DNA of 47,513 bases from NCBI GenBank assembly GCA_014879465.1, contig JACSSA010000070.1:1-47513 (forward strand), written 5' to 3'. The stretch comes from Rhodothermales bacterium (lineage in GTDB: Bacteria; Bacteroidota; Rhodothermia; Rhodothermales; BA12). The translations under genes were made by a program, and so were the position numbers. Below the pieces are notes generated by a model. The model did no database searches and was not told the DNA's origin. It saw only the letters and a program-made list of their open reading frames with translations. Of the stretch, positions 34,707-42,503 are shown in pieces. Position 1 is the stretch's first letter. The number at the start of each line of letters is the position of its first letter.

Positions 34707-35339
34707 ATGCATCTTGCCATCGTCGGTACCGGCGCAGTGGGAACGGCCCTCGGCATCCGCCTGTCCAAACATCACCGCATCGCATTCGGAAGCCGCGATC
34801 CGCAGTCGGAGGCGGCGCGGCAACTCGACCTGGCGCTCGGCACCAAGGCCGACGTGCGCCTCACGCCCGACGCCGTCGCGGAGGCTTCGGTCGTCATCCT
34901 CGCCACGCCGTGGCCCGTCACCGAGGCCATCGTGAAGGATCTCGACCTCGCGGGCAAGATCGTGGTAGACTGCACGAACGACGTGGGGCCGGACTTTCTG
35001 CCCGAGTCTTCGCCGGTGCCGTCGTGCGCCGAACGGCTGGCCGCGTGGCTGCCCGAAAGCCGCGTGGTGAAGGCGTTCAGCACCGCCGGCGCGGGCACGA
35101 TGGCCGATCCGAACTACGGCGCAGGCGCATGCGGCGTCCGCCCGATGATGCCGTTTTGCGGCGACGATGCCGAGGCCAAGCGGGTCGTGCGGGGACTGAT
35201 TGAAGAGGTGGGCTTCGAGCCGGTGGACGCGGGCGACCTCGTGGCGGCCCGCACGCTCGAGCCGCTGGCGCTTCTCTGGATACGCCTCGCCCACGGCGGC
35301 TACGGCTCCAACATCGCCTTTGCCCTGCTCACGCGATGA
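34707..35339 (+). CDS. NADPH-dependent F420 reductase-like NAD(P)-binding protein
   Basis: This 210-aa protein has the Rossmann motif GTGAVGTALGIRLSKHHRIAFGSRDP, where GSRDP marks NADP preference in the FNO/DINAP family. VVILATPWPVTEAIVKDLDLAGKIVVDCTNDVGP is the second half of the fold, VVKAFSTAGAGTM is the active-site loop, and LALLWIRLAHGGYGSNIAFALL is the family C-terminus. It likely reduces a flavin-type or other small substrate with NADPH; presence of F420 itself is not shown. The ATG at 34707 is the only good start. Its stop overlaps the ATG of the NRAMP gene by four bases (ATGA), so the two are translationally coupled. Confidence 0.88.
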   Translation: MHLAIVGTGAVGTALGIRLSKHHRIAFGSRDPQSEAARQLDLALGTKADVRLTPDAVAEASVVILATPWPVTEAIVKDLDLAGKIVVDCTNDVGPDFLPESSPVPSCAERLAAWLPESRVVKAFSTAGAGTMADPNYGAGACGVRPMMPFCGDDAEAKRVVRGLIEEVGFEPVDAGDLVAARTLEPLALLWIRLAHGGYGSNIAFALLTR

Positions 35340-36700
35340 TGTCTCCTCCCGACGACGCTTCTGCCTCCGAGGCTTCTGGTTGGCGGCGTCCCCGCCATCG
35401 CCGTAGCCTCAGCGAGGTGTACGGCAGCATCGCCACGGCAACGGAGGCCTCGCCCCGTCGGAGGTTTTGGGCCTTCTTTGGGCCGGGCCTGCTCGTGGCC
35501 GTCGGCTACATGGATCCGGGCAACTGGGCCACCGACCTCGCCGGAGGCGCGCGCTACGGCTACCTGCTGCTGTCGGTCGTGCTCCTGTCCAACCTGTTCG
35601 CGATGCTGCTGCAGCACCTCGCCGTCAAGTTGGGCCTGGCCACCGGGCGCGACCTCGCCCAAGCCTGCCGCGACGCCTACCCGACGCCCGTGGCGATGGC
35701 GCTCTGGGTGCTCGCCGAGATCGCCATCGCCGCCACCGACCTCGCCGAGATCATCGGGACGGCGCTGGCGCTCAACCTGCTCTTCGGCCTTCCGCTGCCC
35801 GTGGGCGTGGTGCTCACGGTGTTCGACGTGGCGATTGTGCTGGCGCTCCAACGCTTTGGCTTCCGCTGGATCGAAGCCGTCGTGGGCGGCCTGATCGCCA
35901 TCATCGGCGCGGCGTTTTTGTACGAGATCGTCGTTTCTCAGCCCGTCTGGGCCGACGTTGCCGCCGGACTGCTGCCGTCGCCGCGCATCGTCACCGAACC
36001 GGGCGCGCTCTACCTCGCCGTCGGGATTCTGGGTGCGACGGTGATGCCGCACAACCTCTACCTGCACTCGGCCATCGTCCAAACGCGGCAGGTCGAACCC
36101 GACGAGCCGTCGGTGCGCAAGGCCATCCGCTACGCCACCGTCGACTCCTCGGCGGCGCTGTCGATGGCGTTCTTCGTCAACGCGGCCATCCTCGTGCTCG
36201 CCGCCGCCACGTTCCACGGCACCGCCCACGCCGACGTCGCCGACATCCACGACGCCTACCTGCTGCTCTCGCCCACGCTCGGCGCGCCGCTGGCGTCGGT
36301 GCTGTTCGCCGTTGCCCTGCTCGCCGCCGGCCAAAACTCGACGCTCACCGGCACCATCGCCGGGCAGGTGGTGATGGAAGGGTTTCTGAACCTACGGATG
36401 AAGCCGTGGGCCCGACGTCTGCTTACGCGGCTCGTGGCCGTGATTCCCGCCGCGTGGGTGGCCGTGGTCTACGGCGAACGCGGCACGGGCGAACTGCTCG
36501 TGCTCAGCCAAGTCGTGCTGTCGCTGCAACTCTCGTTTGCCGTGGTGCCGCTGGTGATGCTCACCTCCAGCCGTGCCAAGATGGGGCCGTTCGCCAACGG
36601 CCCGCGCCTGCGCGTGCTCGCGTGGGCGGTGACGGCCGTCATCGCCGGGCTGAACGGCTACCTGCTGTGGGAGACCGTTCGCAACGGGCTGGGGTCGTAG
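35336..36700 (+). CDS. NRAMP family divalent metal transporter
   Basis: This 454-aa inner-membrane protein imports Mn2+ or Fe2+ with protons. Two family signatures are clear: VGYMDPGNWATDLAGGARYG in the first transmembrane segment (DPGN metal-binding loop) and ATVMPHNLYLHSAIVQTR (MPHxxxLHS) in segment six. About eleven hydrophobic segments follow the family plan, including GQNSTLTGTIAGQVVMEGFL. A ~40-residue polar N-terminus precedes the first helix (RSLSEVYGSIATA). It is mntH-like, but selectivity cannot be read from sequence. It overlaps the upstream oxidoreductase by four bases. The TAG stop (36698-36700) lies in the palindrome at 36697. Confidence 0.94.
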   Translation: MMSPPDDASASEASGWRRPRHRRSLSEVYGSIATATEASPRRRFWAFFGPGLLVAVGYMDPGNWATDLAGGARYGYLLLSVVLLSNLFAMLLQHLAVKLGLATGRDLAQACRDAYPTPVAMALWVLAEIAIAATDLAEIIGTALALNLLFGLPLPVGVVLTVFDVAIVLALQRFGFRWIEAVVGGLIAIIGAAFLYEIVVSQPVWADVAAGLLPSPRIVTEPGALYLAVGILGATVMPHNLYLHSAIVQTRQVEPDEPSVRKAIRYATVDSSAALSMAFFVNAAILVLAAATFHGTAHADVADIHDAYLLLSPTLGAPLASVLFAVALLAAGQNSTLTGTIAGQVVMEGFLNLRMKPWARRLLTRLVAVIPAAWVAVVYGERGTGELLVLSQVVLSLQLSFAVVPLVMLTSSRAKMGPFANGPRLRVLAWAVTAVIAGLNGYLLWETVRNGLGS

Positions 36701-36725
36701 AGACGTTCCACTGGGACGTCTCTAC
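36697..36725. repeat. GTAGAGACG palindrome at the end of the NRAMP gene
   Basis: GTAGAGACGTTCCA and TGGGACGTCTCTAC, 14-nt arms with one T-G pair, surround a single C. The NRAMP stop codon TAG is the TAG of the GTAGAGACG core, as at ribD. It lies in the 39-nt convergent gap and probably ends both transcripts. Confidence 0.78.
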
Positions 36726-36739
36726 AGCGTTCGTTGCGT

Positions 36740-38257
36740 TCAGTGGTTCATCCCACCGTGCCCCGACGATCCGCCGTCCAGCACGATCCGCAAGAACGCC
36801 TGCGCCGACACCGGGAAGTCGCCGTACGCGCTGCGCACCTCGGTGGGCACTGCATAGACCGTTCCCGACGCGCCGAGTTGCGCCTTCGCCACGCCGAACC
36901 GCGCCAGCGTCCCCGCCGCGCCCAGCGTGAACGCGCCGACGTTGAGCGCGTGGCCGTGCGTGCCGGCGGGCAGCGTCACGTTCAGCTCGTCCGCGCCCTT
37001 TTGCACGAGTTCGGCGCGCCCAAACACGTTGAACGGCCCCCGCGCAAGGTCGGCCTCGGCGAGCAGCGAGTGGCCGCTGTGGTCGTCGGTGGCCTCGCCG
37101 TTTTCGCGGGCGGCGTTGTAGCCCCACACGAGCGCCCCCGTGAGCACGCCCGTGGGCGTGGGCTGGGCGTAGATGACGCTCGCGGTTGTCCGGACGATAT
37201 CGAGGTCTTCTTCGAGGGCCTCGGGCGAACGGATGAACCCCGCCGACGCCTGCATCGTCCAGTTCGCGTTCGGGGCGAAGGTGACGCGCCCGGAGTACGA
37301 GTCGAAGCGGGCACGGTCGAACACGTAGCGGTCTTCGTCGGGTTCGCGGCCGGTGAACAGGCTGGCGTCGAGTTTCACCGGGCCGACGACCGCGCCGAGC
37401 GTGGCGACGCCGAAGACGATGTGCGTGGCGTCCTGCCAGTGGTGCGACAGCGGCGCGTCCGGAAGCGTGCGCGCCGACGGGCGGTGCATGAACGCCGTCG
37501 GGCCGAGGGCCGGCTCGCCGGGGTAGGCGACGTAGCCGAACACGCTGGACGTCTCGCCCACCGGCACGGCGACCGTCGCCGACAACTCGGGGATGAGGTC
37601 GTGCGGGTGCTGTTCGTCCACGAGCGGCGCGCCGCCTACGGCCTCGCCGGTTTGGAAGAGCAGCGGGTAGCCGCGTTTGCCCTCGGTGAGCGGGTCGAGC
37701 GAGAGCATCGCCCGCAGGGTGAGGTGCGCCGCGCCGATCGGACGGTGCGCCGAGGCCATCGCCCAGTTGGGAAGCGAAAACTTGGTCGCGCCCCGGCTGC
37801 CCGCGTCAAACACGTCCTGCGCCGTGATGCGGGGCGAGGCGGCTCCGTGCAGCATCGTCGTCCAGCCGCCGAGCGTGCCGTGCAGCGCCTCCATCGGCGA
37901 GGCGTCGGGGTTCCACGACGTGCCGGAGGCGTCGCGGGTCATCGGGGCCGAGGGGAGCGTCGTCGCCCCTCCGCCGTGGGTCATCGAGGCGTGCATCGGG
38001 CACGACTCCATGGAGTCCATCCCACCGGGCATCGCACAGGCTTCGGAAGAGGGCATCGTGCAATGGCCCATCGCCGCGTGTTCGGGCGTGCACGAAGAGA
38101 CCTCGGCCGGCATCGTGCAATGCCCCATCGCGGCGTGCTCGGGCGTACACGAGCGGTTGGTGGTGTCGGGGCGGGGACGATGCTGCGCGGCGGCGGGCAG
38201 CGCAAACAGGGCAAGGGTGGCCGCGCCAAGGAGGCGGGCGGAAGAAAGAACGGTCAT
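36740..38257 (-). CDS. Outer-membrane beta-barrel-like protein with N-terminal Cys/His/Met metal motifs
   Basis: This 505-aa exported protein has a signal peptide (MTVLSSARLLGAATLALFALPAAA). The first 60 mature residues carry two copies of CTPEHAAMGHCTMP followed by a Met/Cys/His-rich stretch (CAMPGGMDSMESCPMHASMTHGG). The rest is beta-rich with alternating residues typical of outer-membrane barrels (TMQASAGFIRSPEAL, LTGALVWGYNAAREN, PFNVFGRAELVQKGADEL). DEQHPHDLIPELSATVAVPVG is a conserved block found in uncharacterised metal-related outer-membrane proteins. The C-terminus ends SSGHGGMNH rather than with the usual aromatic residue. A role in copper or other soft-metal handling is inferred from the motifs. 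It is convergent with the NRAMP gene. Confidence 0.82.
   Translation of the reverse strand: MTVLSSARLLGAATLALFALPAAAQHRPRPDTTNRSCTPEHAAMGHCTMPAEVSSCTPEHAAMGHCTMPSSEACAMPGGMDSMESCPMHASMTHGGGATTLPSAPMTRDASGTSWNPDASPMEALHGTLGGWTTMLHGAASPRITAQDVFDAGSRGATKFSLPNWAMASAHRPIGAAHLTLRAMLSLDPLTEGKRGYPLLFQTGEAVGGAPLVDEQHPHDLIPELSATVAVPVGETSSVFGYVAYPGEPALGPTAFMHRPSARTLPDAPLSHHWQDATHIVFGVATLGAVVGPVKLDASLFTGREPDEDRYVFDRARFDSYSGRVTFAPNANWTMQASAGFIRSPEALEEDLDIVRTTASVIYAQPTPTGVLTGALVWGYNAARENGEATDDHSGHSLLAEADLARGPFNVFGRAELVQKGADELNVTLPAGTHGHALNVGAFTLGAAGTLARFGVAKAQLGASGTVYAVPTEVRSAYGDFPVSAQAFLRIVLDGGSSGHGGMNH
38052..38149 (-). repeat. Tandem metal-motif cassettes in the barrel gene
   Basis: Two 41-nt copies at 38052-38092 and 38109-38149 encode CTPEHAAMGHCTMP. 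The first copy is identical at 40 of 41 positions to 28999-29039 in the DUF305 gene, 9 kb away. The second copy differs from the first at several third bases. Confidence 0.85.
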
Positions 38258-38456
38258 GGATTCAAACGACAAGGCGCGACAAGGCGACGCAGAGATGCCG
38301 TGCGAGACATCTTCGGCCCAAGAAGCGGGTTTCTGATGAGCGTCGCAGCGTTCACGTCCCGTCGTGTCACGCCTGCGGCGGCGAAGTTGCGGGCTCGACA
38401 ACCGGCACGGCGTCCAACGTTCCACGAGCGGCGGCGGTTCGACGCCGCGCCGCGGG

Positions 38457-39056
38457 TCATCCCGCTTCGCGCAGCGCAAGGCGCACGAGTTCGTCGGCGG
38501 ATTGCAGACCCGGCTGAGCGCGCAGCACGAGGCGCATCTTCCGCTCGGCCACCGCCCGCGCAAACCCCAGAGCTTCGAGCGCCGCAAGCGCGTCGCCGCG
38601 GGCCGCCTGCCCGGCCCCGTCGGCCACCGTCCCACCACCTGCCGCCACGTCGAGGCGGGCCATCTTGTCGCGCAGTTCCACGATCAGCCGCTCCGCCGTC
38701 TTCTTGCCGATGCCGGGAATGGACGTGAGGAAGGCGGCGTCGCCCTCCACGATCCGCGTTTGCAGTTCCGCCGGGCGCATCGCCGACAGCATCGCCAGCG
38801 CCATCTTCGGCCCGATGCCGGAAACGCCGGTGGCCGCCACGAACGTCTCGCGCTCGCCCTCGGTGGCGAAGCCGTAGAGGAAGTGGCCGTCCTCGCGCAC
38901 CACGAACACCGTCAGCACGCGGCACGCCGCCCCGGCTTCGGGGAGCGCCTCGAACGTGCTGGCCGGGATGCCGACGAAATACCCGACGCCGCCGCACTCC
39001 ACGATGGCGTGCGTGGGCTTCTTCTCGACGAGCGTGCCGCGGAGGTGGTGAATCAT
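38457..39056 (-). CDS. ruvA: Holliday junction branch migration protein RuvA
   Basis: RuvA binds four-way junctions as a tetramer and loads the RuvB helicase. The 199-aa length is typical. Domain I (OB fold) begins MIHHLRGTLVEKKPTHAIVECGGVGYFVGIP and contains FVVREDGHFLYGF. Domain II carries two helix-hairpin-helix motifs, VSGIGPKMALAMLSAM and IPGIGKKTAERLIVELRDKM. Domain III (ALEALGFARAVAERKM) is the RuvB-binding part. The start is the ATG at 39056. ruvB and ruvC are not in the window. The 199-nt gap to the barrel gene downstream has no recognised feature. Confidence 0.96.
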   Translation of the reverse strand: MIHHLRGTLVEKKPTHAIVECGGVGYFVGIPASTFEALPEAGAACRVLTVFVVREDGHFLYGFATEGERETFVAATGVSGIGPKMALAMLSAMRPAELQTRIVEGDAAFLTSIPGIGKKTAERLIVELRDKMARLDVAAGGGTVADGAGQAARGDALAALEALGFARAVAERKMRLVLRAQPGLQSADELVRLALREAG

Positions 39057-39216
39057 GGGAAAGTCCGAAGAGCAAGGGGAAGCAAGGTACGGACGACCGA
39101 TGACAAGGGCATGGCAAGCGCCAAGAGGCGGCGATCCGCTCGCCGGTTGAGCGCTGGACGCCGAGAGGGGTTGCGTATGCGCAAGGACAACGCCCGCCGC
39201 CGCGCTGGTCGAGGCC

Positions 39217-39705
39217 CTATCGCGGCGGGGCCTCGGCGAGCAGTTTCCGCAGGTCGAGCGGGGCGGTCGTCATCGCCAGTTCGCCCGACGGCGTGCGCGG
39301 CCACTCGGCCTCGGGGCGGTCGCGGTAGAGTTCGACGCCGTTGCCGTCGGGGTCGCGCAGGTAAATCGCCTCCGAGACGCCGTGGTCGGCAGCGCCGTCG
39401 AGCGGATGTCCGGCGTCCACCAAACGACGCAGCGCGTCGGCGAGCGCGGCGCGGTCGGGGTAGAGGAACGCGACGTGGTAGAGGCCGGTCGTTCCCGGCG
39501 GCGGGGGCGATCCACCCTCGGATTCCCACGTGTTCAGCCCGATGTGGTGGTGGTAGCCGCCTGCCGACAGAAACGCGGCTTGCCGCCCAAAGTGCTGCAT
39601 CACGTCGAAGCCGAGCACATCGCGGTAGAACGCCGTGGAACGGTCGAGGTCGGCAACCTTGAGGTGAACGTGTCCGACGCGCACGCGAGGATCGATGGAG
39701 GTCAT
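39217..39705 (-). CDS. VOC family (glyoxalase/extradiol dioxygenase-like) protein
   Basis: This 162-aa single VOC-fold chain starts RVGHVHLKVADLDRSTAFYRDVLGFDVMQHFG, with HVHLKV supplying a metal-ligand His. GGYHHHIGLNTWESEGG and GLYHVAFLYPDRAALADALRRL carry the second His. SEAIYLRDPDGNGVELYRDRP carries the Glu ligand. The pattern matches the CatE/catechol-2,3-dioxygenase-like branch. The substrate is unknown. The start is the ATG at 39705; the longer ORF is a read-through. It is divergent from the DUF4286 gene (84 nt). About 160 nt separate it from ruvA, with nothing recognised. Confidence 0.9.
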   Translation of the reverse strand: MTSIDPRVRVGHVHLKVADLDRSTAFYRDVLGFDVMQHFGRQAAFLSAGGYHHHIGLNTWESEGGSPPPPGTTGLYHVAFLYPDRAALADALRRLVDAGHPLDGAADHGVSEAIYLRDPDGNGVELYRDRPEAEWPRTPSGELAMTTAPLDLRKLLAEAPPR

Positions 39706-39789
39706 GAGAGTGATGTCTGTTTGAACAAATGAACCATCGCTCCGCCCGCAGGTTCTCGCCTTCCCGACCGGGTCTCCCTTGCCGCTCCG

Positions 39790-40131
39790 ATGGTTGTCTA
39801 CGAAGTGAACCTGCGCGTCGCACCGGACGTGTTCGCCGTCTACCGGACGTGGCTCGACGGTCACATCGCCGAGATCCTCGCCCTCGACGGGTTCGTCTCG
39901 GCGACGGTCTTTGCCGACGATGCGCCCGACTCCGACGGCTGGCAGCGGCTGGTGGTGCACTACGCCTTGACCGACCGTGCGGCTCTCGACCGCTACCTCG
40001 AACACGAAGCACCAAGGCTTCGCGCCGACGGTGCGACGCGGTTCGGCGATCGGTTTGCGGCGACGCGTCGCATCCTGCTTCTTGAGACGGTGCACCCGAA
40101 GGAGCCGATCGGGTGGCGCAAAGCCGAGTGA
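39790..40131 (+). CDS. DUF4286 family protein
   Basis: This 113-aa protein has the family pattern MVVYEVNLRVAPDVFAVYRTWLDGHIAEIL, then GFVSATVFADD, VVHYALTDRAALDRYLEHEAPRLRADGATRFGDRF and RRILLLE. DUF4286 resembles small ferredoxin-like/ABM domains. No function is established. Its stop lies 55 nt before the sigma-54 activator ATG, so the two could be co-transcribed. Confidence 0.88.
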   Translation: MVVYEVNLRVAPDVFAVYRTWLDGHIAEILALDGFVSATVFADDAPDSDGWQRLVVHYALTDRAALDRYLEHEAPRLRADGATRFGDRFAATRRILLLETVHPKEPIGWRKAE

Positions 40132-40134
40132 GGC

Positions 40135-40150
40135 TTGGGAACGCATTGGC
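40135..40150 (+). promoter_or_regulatory. Possible sigma-54 type promoter before the activator gene
   Basis: TTGGGAACGCATTGGC has GG-N10-GC spacing as in -24/-12 promoters and ends 36 nt before the activator ATG. Only the GG, GC and a few flanking bases match consensus, and such spacing is common by chance in high-GC DNA. Confidence 0.2.
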
Positions 40151-40186
40151 GCGGTCGGCGTGGCGAAAGGACAGATTGAAACGCCT

Positions 40187-41524
40187 ATGGACCGCACGGC
40201 CCTCCAAGAACGCTACGGCCTCTTCGGCACGTCGCCGTCGTTTGTGCGCGTGCTCGACCGTATCCGCCTCGTCGCGCCCACCGATGCGAGCGTGCTGCTG
40301 CTGGGCGAAAGCGGTGTGGGCAAGGAATTGCTCGCCCAAGCCATCCACGGCCTCTCGCCGCGCCGGCACAAGCCGTTTGTGGTGGTGAACTGCGGGGCCA
40401 TCCCCGAGGGCCTCATCGAATCCGAGCTGTTCGGCGCGGAGAAGGGCGCGTACACGGGCAGCGTGGAGCGGCGAACGGGCTTCTTCGAAGAGGCCGACGG
40501 CGGGACGATCTTCCTCGACGAGGTGGGCGAACTTCCGGCAGCGGCGCAGGTGCGCCTGCTTCGTGTGCTCGAAAACGGCCAGTTCAGCCGCGTCGGCTCG
40601 TCGCAGGTGAAGACGGTGGACGTGCGCGTCGTGGCCGCAACCAACCGCAACCTTGGGGCGGAGGTGCAGGCCGGGCGTTTCCGCGAAGACCTCTACTACC
40701 GCCTTGCCACGGTCGTCGTCGAGATTCCGCCGCTTCGGGAGCGCCGCGAAGACATCGTGCCGCTGTTCGAACGCTACCTCCGCCAGACGGCCGAGCGTTA
40801 CAACACGCCGCCGCACCGCCTCGACGGCGACGCACGGGCGCTGCTGGAAGGGTATGCATGGCCGGGCAACGTGCGCGAGCTGCGCAATGTGGCCGAACAG
40901 GCCACCGTGCTCGTGCGCGGCGTGCCGCTCACGGCGTCGGAGTTGCGCCCGCTGCTGCGCGGCGTACCGTCGCCGCAAGGCTCCAGCGGGGCGCTTCTGC
41001 CGATGCGGGCCGGGGCTGCCCACGACGTGCAGCCGACGATGGGCGCGTTCGGCGGTTCCGGCACCGATGCCGTCCGCGAGCGCGAGATGATCTACCGCGC
41101 GCTGCTCGAACTGCGCCACGAAGTCCGCGACCTCCGCGAACAGGTGGCGGCGCTGCTCACCGTGGCACGGGTCACGCACGACGACCTCGACGCGGCGCGC
41201 CCCGGCCCCCGAGGCGAGGGCTTCGTGATCGTCCGCGATGCCGAGCCGTACGCGCCTACGGCGGGGTTTGCCTCGTCCTACACACCACCGCCGGTCTACT
41301 CCGAGGGCGACGAGGTGGAGGATGCGCCGTTCGAAATCGCCGACGCTCCGTCGTCGTCCGGTGCGCCGTTGCCGACGGTTGAGGACGCCGAGCGTGACCT
41401 GATCGTGCAAGCGCTGCACCGAACCGACGGCAACCGCCGCGAGGCTGCCCGGATGCTCGGGCTTTCCGAACGCACCCTCTACCGCAAAATCAGCCAGTAC
41501 GAAGCCCAAGGCGTCGACCTCTGA
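40187..41524 (+). CDS. Sigma-54-dependent transcriptional activator without sensory domain (PspF-like)
   Basis: This 445-aa bacterial enhancer-binding protein has an AAA+ domain right at the N-terminus (~12-245) with no receiver, GAF or PAS domain, as in PspF. Walker A is GESGVGKE (40-47), and the sigma-54-contacting loop reads GAYTGS (87-92) instead of GAFTGA. FEEADGGTIFLDEVGEL is the Walker B region, and FREDLYYRL, PPLRERREDI and WPGNVRELRN are sensor motifs. A long linker (~250-395) contains a coiled-coil helix (REMIYRALLELRHEVRDLREQVAALL). The Fis-type HTH is at the end (NRREAARMLGLSERTLYRKI). It lies directly upstream of pspA on the same strand, which fits a role as PspA regulator. The ATG at 40187 is used. 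Confidence 0.92.
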   Translation: MDRTALQERYGLFGTSPSFVRVLDRIRLVAPTDASVLLLGESGVGKELLAQAIHGLSPRRHKPFVVVNCGAIPEGLIESELFGAEKGAYTGSVERRTGFFEEADGGTIFLDEVGELPAAAQVRLLRVLENGQFSRVGSSQVKTVDVRVVAATNRNLGAEVQAGRFREDLYYRLATVVVEIPPLRERREDIVPLFERYLRQTAERYNTPPHRLDGDARALLEGYAWPGNVRELRNVAEQATVLVRGVPLTASELRPLLRGVPSPQGSSGALLPMRAGAAHDVQPTMGAFGGSGTDAVREREMIYRALLELRHEVRDLREQVAALLTVARVTHDDLDAARPGPRGEGFVIVRDAEPYAPTAGFASSYTPPPVYSEGDEVEDAPFEIADAPSSSGAPLPTVEDAERDLIVQALHRTDGNRREAARMLGLSERTLYRKISQYEAQGVDL

Positions 41525-41628
41525 CGGCTGGGGCGATGCGTTCGGCTCACCCTTGGATGCCATCGGGCGGCAAGGGCGAGGCGGCTGCATCTTCCGGCGT
41601 ATTTCGGCGTAACACGCGCATCCTACGC

Positions 41629-41636
41629 TATCTTGC
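41629..41636 (+). promoter_or_regulatory. TAnnTTG promoter-like element upstream of pspA
   Basis: TATCTTGC lies 28 nt before the pspA ATG. It resembles the housekeeping -7 element of Bacteroidota. No good -24/-12 promoter is seen in the 139-nt gap; TTGGATGCCATCGGGC (41553-41568) has only the spacing. pspA may therefore not be a sigma-54 gene despite its neighbour. Confidence 0.3.
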
Positions 41637-41663
41637 CCGTCTTGGGCTTACTCTGAAACCCCT

Positions 41664-42437
41664 ATGTGGAAACGCTTCACGCGGCTCGTGCGCTCGATGT
41701 TCGGCGGGGCCATCTCGGCGATGGAAGACCCGCGCCTGATCCTTGAACAGAACATCCGGGAACTGAACGATCAGGTTCCGAAGATGAACGAGAACATCGC
41801 CACCGTCAAGGCGAACGTCATCCTCCTGCAAAAAGAGGTCGCCGCTGCCGACCGCGAGGCCGCCGAACTGACGGCCAAGATCCGTGCCGCCATCACGCAG
41901 AACCGCGACGACATCGCGCAGGGCTTTGCGATGACGCTGGAGCAGGTGCGCACGCGCAAGGTGCAAAGCGAAGAGCAATTGCGCTACGCCGAGCTGGCCT
42001 ACGACAAGGCGCTGCAAATCAAGAAGGCGTTCATGCGCGAGCGCGAGCGCAAGATCGGCGAGGCGCAGGAGGCGCTCCGGGCGCACGAACGCGCCAAGTG
42101 GCAGGCGAAGGTCGCCGACGCCCTCGAATCGTTCGAGGTGGCGGGCGTAGACCAGACGCACCGCGAGATGATTCAGCGCGTCAACGAGCAGGCGGCCAAG
42201 AACGAGGCGCGCATGGAGATGGCGCTCGATTCCATCGACACGGGCCAGATGCGCATCGAAGAGGACGCCGAGGCGCTGCGGGCGCAAGACCTCGTCAACC
42301 AAATGAAGATCGAGATGGGCTTGGTGACGCCCGCGCCTCCGGTGCAGGCCGCGCCGGTGCCGCAAGTTCGGCTGCCCGAAGGCCCCGCCGAAGACGGCAC
42401 GGGCGGCGGAAGCCTCGACCGCACGCGCACCTCGTAA
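41664..42437 (+). CDS. pspA: PspA/IM30 family protein
   Basis: This 257-aa, almost entirely helical protein binds the inner membrane and forms ESCRT-III-like assemblies in the family. The N-terminal amphipathic helix MWKRFTRLVRSMFGGAISAMEDPRLILEQNIREL is typical. Long coiled coils follow (NENIATVKANVILLQKEVAAADREAAELTAKI, then EEQLRYAELAYDKALQIKKAFMRERERKIGEAQEAL). The C-terminal ~35 residues are Pro/Gly-rich and variable. In other bacteria PspA maintains membrane integrity and inhibits PspF. Here a PspF-like activator lies upstream and two coiled-coil proteins follow, with gaps of 66 and 64 nt. Confidence 0.92.
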   Translation: MWKRFTRLVRSMFGGAISAMEDPRLILEQNIRELNDQVPKMNENIATVKANVILLQKEVAAADREAAELTAKIRAAITQNRDDIAQGFAMTLEQVRTRKVQSEEQLRYAELAYDKALQIKKAFMRERERKIGEAQEALRAHERAKWQAKVADALESFEVAGVDQTHREMIQRVNEQAAKNEARMEMALDSIDTGQMRIEEDAEALRAQDLVNQMKIEMGLVTPAPPVQAAPVPQVRLPEGPAEDGTGGGSLDRTRTS

Positions 42438-42503
42438 ACGTCGAGCGCCGAGCGTCGAACGAGGAAGCGTTCGCCGTTCTGCCGCTCGCACCTCGCCGCT
42501 GCT

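Noticed and set aside
32820-35339. 839-aa plus-strand ORF
   Set aside because: Most of it is antisense to the CPA2 antiporter. Only the last 210 codons (from 34707) are a real gene, the F420-reductase-like protein.
36734-38728. 664-aa plus-strand ORF opposite the barrel gene
   Set aside because: Arg/His/Gly-rich shadow. The minus-strand frame has a signal peptide and repeated metal motifs.
41553-41568. Sigma-54 promoter before pspA
   Set aside because: Only the GG-N10-GC spacing fits. The conserved CAC and TT positions do not, and such spacing is frequent by chance here.
39053-41590. 845-aa minus-strand ORF
   Set aside because: Antisense to the sigma-54 activator and DUF4286 genes, both of which have complete family motifs.
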